The notes under the pieces: model-generated
What the model was told of the DNA's origin: nothing
Databases searched by the model: none
Seen by the model: only the letters and a program-made list of their open reading frames with translations
Program-made: the position numbers and the translations under genes
DNA from: Streptomyces sclerotialus
Lineage (GTDB): Bacteria > Actinomycetota > Actinomycetes > Streptomycetales > Streptomycetaceae
NCBI RefSeq assembly: GCF_040907265.1
Contig: NZ_JBFOHP010000002.1
Span: 744,001-808,000 of the forward strand
Reading direction: 5' to 3'
DNA length: 64,000 nucleotides
Shown here: positions 58,839 to 64,000 of the stretch, piece by piece
Numbering within the stretch: the first letter of the stretch is position 1
How the letters are laid out: every line of letters starts with the position of its first letter

Positions 58839-61800
58839 TTGAACCGGTTCGTCTTCAGAGTGCTGGGCCCACTCACCGTGCAGACCGACGAGGGTCCCCT
58901 GCGGATACACGGACGCCGTCAGTCCGTCGTCCTCGCGATGCTCCTGCTCTCGGCCGACCGGGTCGTCTCCGTCGACACCCTCGTGGACGCCGTCTGGCCC
59001 GACTCCCCGCCGACCACGGCCCGCAACCAGATCGCGATCTGCGTGGCGACGCTGCGCAAGACCTTCAAACAGGCCGGCGTGGACGACCTGCTGGTCACCC
59101 ACTCCCCGGGTTATCTGCTGGCAAGCGGCGAACACCGCATCGACGTCACCGAGTTCCTGGAGAAGGCCGAGCGGGGCCGGGACGCCGCCCGGCACGGCCG
59201 GACCGAGGAAGCCTGCGCCCTGCTGGAGGAGGCCCTGAACCAATGGCGCGGGCCCGCGCTCGACGAACTGGGCGGCGAGCGGATCGAGGTGGAGGCCGTA
59301 CGCCTGGAGCAGATACGGCTGGACCTGACCGAGGAACGGGCCGGGCTCATGCTGGAGCTCGGCCGTCATCGCGTACTGACCGGGGAACTCACCGAACTGG
59401 TCAAGCTGCACCCGCTGCGCGAGCAGTCGCGCGAGCACCTGATGCTGGCGCTGTACCGCTCGGGGCAGCGCGCCGAGGCGCTGGACGTCTTCCGCCAGGG
59501 CCGGCAGCTGCTCATCAAGGAGCTCGGCATCGAACCCGGTCCCGGGCTGCGGCAGTTGCACGACCTGATCCTCAAGGACTCCCCCGAGCTGACCCGGCCG
59601 CCCACCGTGGGCACGATGTCACCGGCCCCGGTGCGGACCGTCCCCGCGCAGCTGCCCGCCGACATCATGGGATTCACCGGCCGCCAGGCGGAGATGGCCG
59701 CGCTGGACCGGCTGCTGAAGGAGCCGCACCGCCTGCACGCACCGGCCGTCGCGACCATCGCCGGCGCCGGCGGGGTGGGCAAGACCGCGCTGGCCGTGCA
59801 CTGGGCCAGCCAGGTCGCCGACCGCTTCCCGGACGGCCAGCTCTTCGCCGACCTCCGCGGCTACGACGAGGAGCACGCGCCCGTCTCCCCCACGGTCGTA
59901 CTCGACCGGTTCCTGCGCGCCCTCGGGATGCCGGCGCCGCAGATACCGGCGGAGCCGGACGAGCGGGCCGCGCTGTTCCGCAGCATCCTCAGCACCCGCC
60001 GGACACTCCTCGTCCTGGACAACGTTCGCTCCTTCGCCCAGCTCAGGCCGCTGCTGCCCGGGGGCGGCCAGAGCGTGGTGCTGGCCACGAGCCGGGAGAC
60101 GCTGGACGACCTCACCGGCGACTACACCGCGCTGCGCATCCGGTTGCGGGTGCTCGCCCCGGCCGAGGCCACCACCCTGCTGACGAAGATCGCCGGCGCC
60201 GAACGGTTCGGCAGCGACCCGGTGGCCGTCGAACAGCTCGGCGCGCTGTGCGACCGTCTGCCGCTGGCGTTGCGGATCGCCGGCGCCCGGCTCGCCGCCA
60301 AGCCAGGGCTGAGCGTACGAAGCCTGGTCGACCGGCTGCGGGACCAGCGAAGACGGCTGGACATCCTGAGCCCCGGCGAGGGCGGGGTGCGGGCCGGCTT
60401 CCGGCTGACCTACCGCGACCTGCGGCCGGAGGCGGCGCTGATGTACCGCAGGCTCGGCCTGCTGCGTACCGCCGACTTCGCGGCCTGGGCCGGCGCCGCC
60501 GTACTGGAGACGGACGTCTGGCACGCGGAGGAGCTGATGGACCAGCTCGTCGACGCCCAGCTGCTGGAGGTCTCCGACGCCGGTCCCGGCCGGCCCGCCC
60601 GCTACCGCTTCCAGGACCTGCTGCGGCTGTTCGCGCGGGAACGCGCGGAGGCCGACGAGCCGCCGGCGGAGTGCGACGCCGCGCTGGAGCGCGCCTTCGC
60701 CGCCTGGCTCTGGCTCGCGGAGGAGGCGCACCGGCGGCTGGACGGGCGGGCCTACCCCGTCGGCCGCGCCGGAGTGCCCGCGCCCGCCCACCTGGCGGAG
60801 TCGGCCGACGAACTGCTGGCCACGCCCTCGGACTGGTTCGAGTCCGAGCGCGCGACGATCCCGGACGTCGTCGCGCACGCGGCGGAGACCGACCGGGCCC
60901 GGTACGCGTGGGCGCTGGCCGAGAGCGCCGTACCGCACTTCGAGACCCGCAACTACCTGGAGGAATGGCAGCGCTGCGCCGAACTGTCCCTCGCGTCGGC
61001 GCGGCGCACCGGGGACCGGCGGGGCGAGGCCACCATGCTGCGGCTGCTGGGGTCGCTGGCGATCTACCAGCGGCGGTACGAGCAGGGCGAGGGCTGGAAC
61101 GTCGCGGCGCTGCGGCTGCTGCGCGCCACCGGGGACGTGCGGGGCGTCGCCCTGGCCCAGCGCAATCTGGCCATGTGCGCGCGGTTCCAGGGGGACTGGG
61201 ACCGGGCGCTGGAGTACTGCCGGGCGGCCCTGGAAGGCTTCCACGAGGCGGGTGACACCGGGAACGAGGCCCATCTGCTCGGCTTCCTCGCCCAGATCGA
61301 GCTCGACCGGGGGCAGGTGGAACCCGCGCTGCCGCTGGCGGTGGAGGCCGTGGCGCTGAGCCGGCGCACCGGGTCCGTACGCGCCGAGTCGCAGAGCGTC
61401 TACCGCCTGGCCGAGGTCCGGCTGCTGGCCGGTGAGCTGGCGGAGGCCGCGGTGTCGTTCCGTGAGGTGCTCCAGCTCACGCGCAAGGAGGGCGACCGGG
61501 TCGGCGAGGCCCACGCGCTGCGCGGGCTGGGCCAGACGCAGTGGAGCCAGGGCCTGCTGGCAGCGGCGGGGGAGACGCTGCAGCAGGCCCTGGAGATCAC
61601 GAAGGAGCTGGCCGACCGGTTCCTGTACGCACGGGTGGAGACCGACCTCGGCTGTGTGGCGGCGCTCGACGGCCGGGACGAGGCGGCGGAGCGGTTCGGG
61701 CGGGCCCACGCCGCGTTCGGCGAAGTGGGGGCCCAGCTCTGGCGGGCGCGGGCGGCACGGCTGCTCGCCGCGGTGCGCGGCGACGGCGGCGAGTGCGGCG

Positions 61801-61880
61801 GAGTGGGCGGCGACGGTGCGCCGCAACGTTCGTTCACGGCTGATCAGTTGACGCTGCTGCTGGCGCACGCGCCGGACTGA
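58839..61880 (+). CDS. AfsR/SARP-family regulator with NB-ARC and TPR domains
   Basis: 1013 aa from a TTG at 58839 (TTAGGGGG upstream), the only start that gives an intact N-terminus. OmpR-like HTH (1-95), BTAD domain (about 96-250), NB-ARC ATPase with P-loop AGAGGVGKTAL (about 307-316), then TPR repeats (about 700-1000). This is the full AfsR architecture; AfsR proteins activate specialised metabolism and are tuned by nucleotide and partner binding. The C-terminal tail after the TPRs is short. Convergent with a small secreted-peptide gene and followed by a second SARP. Confidence 0.92.
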   Translation: MNRFVFRVLGPLTVQTDEGPLRIHGRRQSVVLAMLLLSADRVVSVDTLVDAVWPDSPPTTARNQIAICVATLRKTFKQAGVDDLLVTHSPGYLLASGEHRIDVTEFLEKAERGRDAARHGRTEEACALLEEALNQWRGPALDELGGERIEVEAVRLEQIRLDLTEERAGLMLELGRHRVLTGELTELVKLHPLREQSREHLMLALYRSGQRAEALDVFRQGRQLLIKELGIEPGPGLRQLHDLILKDSPELTRPPTVGTMSPAPVRTVPAQLPADIMGFTGRQAEMAALDRLLKEPHRLHAPAVATIAGAGGVGKTALAVHWASQVADRFPDGQLFADLRGYDEEHAPVSPTVVLDRFLRALGMPAPQIPAEPDERAALFRSILSTRRTLLVLDNVRSFAQLRPLLPGGGQSVVLATSRETLDDLTGDYTALRIRLRVLAPAEATTLLTKIAGAERFGSDPVAVEQLGALCDRLPLALRIAGARLAAKPGLSVRSLVDRLRDQRRRLDILSPGEGGVRAGFRLTYRDLRPEAALMYRRLGLLRTADFAAWAGAAVLETDVWHAEELMDQLVDAQLLEVSDAGPGRPARYRFQDLLRLFARERAEADEPPAECDAALERAFAAWLWLAEEAHRRLDGRAYPVGRAGVPAPAHLAESADELLATPSDWFESERATIPDVVAHAAETDRARYAWALAESAVPHFETRNYLEEWQRCAELSLASARRTGDRRGEATMLRLLGSLAIYQRRYEQGEGWNVAALRLLRATGDVRGVALAQRNLAMCARFQGDWDRALEYCRAALEGFHEAGDTGNEAHLLGFLAQIELDRGQVEPALPLAVEAVALSRRTGSVRAESQSVYRLAEVRLLAGELAEAAVSFREVLQLTRKEGDRVGEAHALRGLGQTQWSQGLLAAAGETLQQALEITKELADRFLYARVETDLGCVAALDGRDEAAERFGRAHAAFGEVGAQLWRARAARLLAAVRGDGGECGGVGGDGAPQRSFTADQLTLLLAHAPD

Positions 61881-61919
61881 CCGCCGGACCGGCCGGTCAC
61901 CCGGCAGGCGTGGCGGGGC

Positions 61920-62123
61920 TCAGCCCCACGGCATGTCGTCCTCTCCGCTGCCGGTGGCGTGCGGCCCCACGGGCTGGACGATGCCCCACGGCATGTCCTC
62001 GCCGCCGGCGACGACGGCCGACTGCGCCAGGGCCTGCGGTCCGCCGGCCACCCCCAGAAAGAGCCCTGTGAGCACGACCAGGCAGCTCGTTCTCACGCTC
62101 TTCGCCGTACGAGACCTGCGCAT
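61920..62123 (-). CDS. small secreted peptide with two DMPWG motifs
   Basis: 67 aa from the ATG at 62123, preceded by GGGAGGGG. Residues 1-33 form a Sec signal peptide (basic start, LVVLTGLFLGVAG core, ALA before the cut). The predicted mature peptide of 34 residues starts with Gln and contains GGEDMPWG and, at its very C-terminus, GEDDMPWG. It has no Cys. A TACTGT -10 (62181-62176) lies upstream without a good -35, suggesting an activator. It is placed between two SARP/AfsR genes. Function unknown; an extracellular signal is possible. Confidence 0.7.
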   Translation of the reverse strand: MRRSRTAKSVRTSCLVVLTGLFLGVAGGPQALAQSAVVAGGEDMPWGIVQPVGPHATGSGEDDMPWG

Positions 62124-62175
62124 CGGAATTCCCCTCCCGGTGGACCGTCGGCACCGCTGCTGCGGCACGACCGGA

Positions 62176-62181
62176 ACAGTA
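62176..62181 (-). promoter_or_regulatory. -10 box of the DMPWG peptide gene
   Basis: TACTGT on the minus strand; the region 17 bp further upstream lacks a -35 consensus but is AT-rich (62190-62218). Predicted leader is about 46 nt. Activator dependence, perhaps on a neighbouring SARP, is inferred. Confidence 0.4.
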
Positions 62182-62321
62182 GGGATGGCTCGTTTTGAAC
62201 CCTTGTTGTTCCTGTTTCGTGCGCGGGAGACCCCGTGAAATCGCCACGATATCGAGAGAACAGCGGGATCGACCAGCATCGTCCGGAGATTCTTGCTGTG
62301 CATCACGAACGGGGGCTGAAC

Positions 62322-64000
62322 ATGGAATTCCGGGTGCTCGGGCCGGTCGAAGTACGCCGCGACGGCCGCAGGATCCCGCTCTCCGGAGCGAAGCTGCACA
62401 CGGTCCTCGCGGCGCTTCTCCTCGCCCGCGAAGAGGTCGTCTCCGACGAGCGGCTCAGCCAGCTGCTGTGGGGCTGGGCCCCGCCGGCGACCATGAGCGC
62501 GCAGATCTACACGTACGTTTCGCGGCTGCGGAAAATACTCGGCGACGAGGTGCGCATCGACCGCCGGCCGCCCGGATATGCCATGTCCGCCGGACATTCC
62601 ACGGTGGACGCGACGGAATTCGAAAGACTGGAGCAGGGCGGCCGGGCGGCACTTCTCGAAGGCGACTTCGAAAGAGCGGGTGATCTGCTGCGCGCCGCCC
62701 TGAAGCAGTGGAACGGCTTTCCCTTCGCCAATGCCACCGAGTACCTCGCCGACGCCGAGGCCCCGCGCCTGATGGAGGCCCGGGTGGCGGCCCTGGAGCA
62801 CCGGATCACGGCCGATCTCGCGCTCGGCAGGCACGAGCAGATCACCATGGAGCTCGCCGGTCTGGTCGCCGAGTTCCCGCTGCGTGAGCGCATCCGCAGC
62901 CAGCTCATGACCGCCCTGTACCGCTCCGGGCGGCAGGCCGACGCCATCCACCTCTTCCACCACGGCCGCGAGGTGCTCGCCGAGGAGCTCGGCGTGGACC
63001 CCGGCGAGGAGCTGCAGGCCACGTACCAGGCGCTGCTCGACGGCACGCTCGACCGGCAGCCGCCCGCCGCGGCCGCGCCACGGGACGGCCGGCCGGTGCC
63101 GGAGGCCGCCCGGCGGCACGGCGTACCGGCGATGCTGCCCCCGGACACCGCCGACTTCACCGGCCGGGAGCACGAGCTGGACCTGGTGTGCCGGGCGCTC
63201 GCGCCGGACGACGGCACCGCTGACCGCCCCCGCCGCGTCCTGGTCACCGGGATGGCGGGCCTCGGCAAGACCGCGCTCGCCGTGCACGCGGCCCACCGCT
63301 GCCACCGGGAGTTCCCGGACGGCCAGCTGTTCGCGGACCTGCGGGCCCCCGACGGCTCCCCGCAGCACCCCGGCCGGGTGCTGCGGCATCTGCTGCGCGC
63401 GCTCGACGCGCCGGACGACGGGGCCGGCGCCGACGATCTGGACGAACTGGTCCGCCGCTACCGCGCGCTGACCCGGGGCAGACGGCTGCTGATCCTGCTC
63501 GACAACGCGTCCGGCGCCGCCCAGCTCGGACCGCTGCTGCCCAACTCCCCCGAGCCGACCGTACTGATCACCGGCCGTACCGCGCTGCCCTCGGTGGGCG
63601 GCGCACACACCGTCGCCCTGGACCCCCTGGATTCCCGGTCCGCGCTGGAACTGCTCGCCTCGGCCGCCGGGCCCGACCGGCTGGCGGCGGCGCCCGGCGC
63701 GGCGGCCGCGATCGTGGAGCACTGCGCCGGCCTGCCGCTGGCGCTGCGGATCGCCGGCATCCGCATCGCCGCCCGGCCGCACTACGCGCCGGACCGGCTG
63801 GCCCGGCGCCTCGCGGACCCCGCCGCCCGGCTGCGCGAGCTGCACTCGGGCGAACTGGACGTGCACACCGCGCTGCAGGCGTCCTGGCGAGTGCTGGAGA
63901 CCGAGGTGCGGGAGGCCTTCCCCGCGCTCGCCGCGCTGGGCTCCGAGCCGTTCCCCGCGCGGGAGGCCGCCCGCTCGCTGGCGGTGCCGGAGGCGGACGC
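62322..64000 (+). CDS. AfsR/SARP-family regulator with NB-ARC domain, 3' end cut by window
   Basis: Open from the ATG at 62322 (GGGGG upstream) to the last base, at least 559 codons. OmpR-like HTH (MEFRVLGPVEVRRDGRRIPL, QIYTYVSRLRKILGD), BTAD (about 95-245, ending ELGVDPGEELQATYQ), then NB-ARC with P-loop VTGMAGLGKTAL near residue 308 and RLLILLDNASGAAQL (Walker B region). Same architecture as the gene at 58839 but clearly diverged, with a shorter linker. AT-richer codons (GAA, TTC, AAA) are frequent in the first 450 bases compared with neighbours. Any TPR region lies outside. Confidence 0.9.
   Translation, partial: MEFRVLGPVEVRRDGRRIPLSGAKLHTVLAALLLAREEVVSDERLSQLLWGWAPPATMSAQIYTYVSRLRKILGDEVRIDRRPPGYAMSAGHSTVDATEFERLEQGGRAALLEGDFERAGDLLRAALKQWNGFPFANATEYLADAEAPRLMEARVAALEHRITADLALGRHEQITMELAGLVAEFPLRERIRSQLMTALYRSGRQADAIHLFHHGREVLAEELGVDPGEELQATYQALLDGTLDRQPPAAAAPRDGRPVPEAARRHGVPAMLPPDTADFTGREHELDLVCRALAPDDGTADRPRRVLVTGMAGLGKTALAVHAAHRCHREFPDGQLFADLRAPDGSPQHPGRVLRHLLRALDAPDDGAGADDLDELVRRYRALTRGRRLLILLDNASGAAQLGPLLPNSPEPTVLITGRTALPSVGGAHTVALDPLDSRSALELLASAAGPDRLAAAPGAAAAIVEHCAGLPLALRIAGIRIAARPHYAPDRLARRLADPAARLRELHSGELDVHTALQASWRVLETEVREAFPALAALGSEPFPAREAARSLAVPEAD

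Noticed and set aside
59619..61868. 749-aa minus-strand ORF inside the first SARP gene
   Set aside because: Shadow of the SARP/TPR reading frame.
61920..63866. 648-aa minus-strand frame opposite the second SARP gene
   Set aside because: Only its last 67 codons (the DMPWG peptide) are supported by a signal peptide and ribosome site; the rest is antisense to the SARP frame.

Overview
The window is very GC-rich DNA with strong third-position GC bias, many GTG starts, 4-bp ATGA/GTGA gene overlaps, SARP/AfsR-type regulators and in-frame TTA codons. Together these point to a Streptomyces (or very close actinomycete) chromosome, probably an accessory or arm-like stretch rich in regulators. No tRNA, rRNA, CRISPR array or insertion sequence was seen. 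All calls were made by reading the sequence; no database search was run.

Layout. 1-5.9 kb: 3' end of a class A beta-lactamase-like gene, a divergent MocR regulator/EamA exporter pair with overlapping start codons, a methyltransferase, a secreted subtilase and a LysR regulator. 5.9-11 kb: an FdhF/YdeP-type molybdoenzyme, then a double alpha/beta-hydrolase protein divergent from a MerR regulator, with a MerR-type 19-bp-spacer promoter between them. 11-13.3 kb: STAS protein, YkvA-like protein, small membrane protein, beta-carbonic anhydrase. 13.5-17.0 kb: a compact minus-strand operon of a 50-aa peptide with three GCIS repeats, a LuxE/EhpF/PaaK-like adenylate-forming enzyme, a small WHxxIL-motif protein and an MFS exporter. 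I read this as an uncharacterised RiPP cluster and it is the strongest candidate for a new system here. 17.2-22.7 kb: ATP-dependent DNA ligase with NUDIX partner, a nucleotidyltransferase, and three helical-bundle/metal-binding proteins (ferritin-like, hemerythrin). 22.7-30.2 kb: FAD monooxygenase with NTF2-like partner and divergent LysR; a two-component system in which both genes carry a TTA codon; and a carrier-protein/transmembrane/left-handed-helix protein that resembles the terminal part of Pls-type NRPSs without an adenylation domain. 30.3-34.8 kb: EstB-like serine hydrolase, FCD-GntR regulator, nitrilase-family amidohydrolase and APC permease. 34.8-38 kb: an MFS exporter fused to three beta-sandwich repeats, with its TetR regulator. 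38.2-44 kb: phosphopantetheinyl transferase and phosphoesterase, DoxX protein, P450-ferredoxin pair with divergent MarR, a nine-residue-repeat protein and an RDD protein. 44.2-49 kb: a large LuxR regulator with a terminal TTA codon and a double-PAS SpoIIE phosphatase. 49.3-51.9 kb: GntR/UTRA regulator, ROK kinase and NanE epimerase (amino-sugar catabolism). 51.9-57.8 kb: a three-subunit PaoABC-like molybdenum aldehyde oxidase, Dps, and a GAF-SpoIIE phosphatase. 57.9-64 kb: an alpha/beta hydrolase and two AfsR/SARP-type regulators (the second cut by the window end) flanking a small secreted peptide with two DMPWG motifs.

How the parts fit. Most operons are small transporter/enzyme/regulator units, each with a recognisable operator-like dyad in the divergent gap. 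The two specialised-metabolite or signalling candidates are the GCIS peptide operon and the SARP-DMPWG peptide-SARP island. The TTA codons (in the two-component system and the LuxR gene) suggest that part of the regulation is tied to bldA-dependent development.
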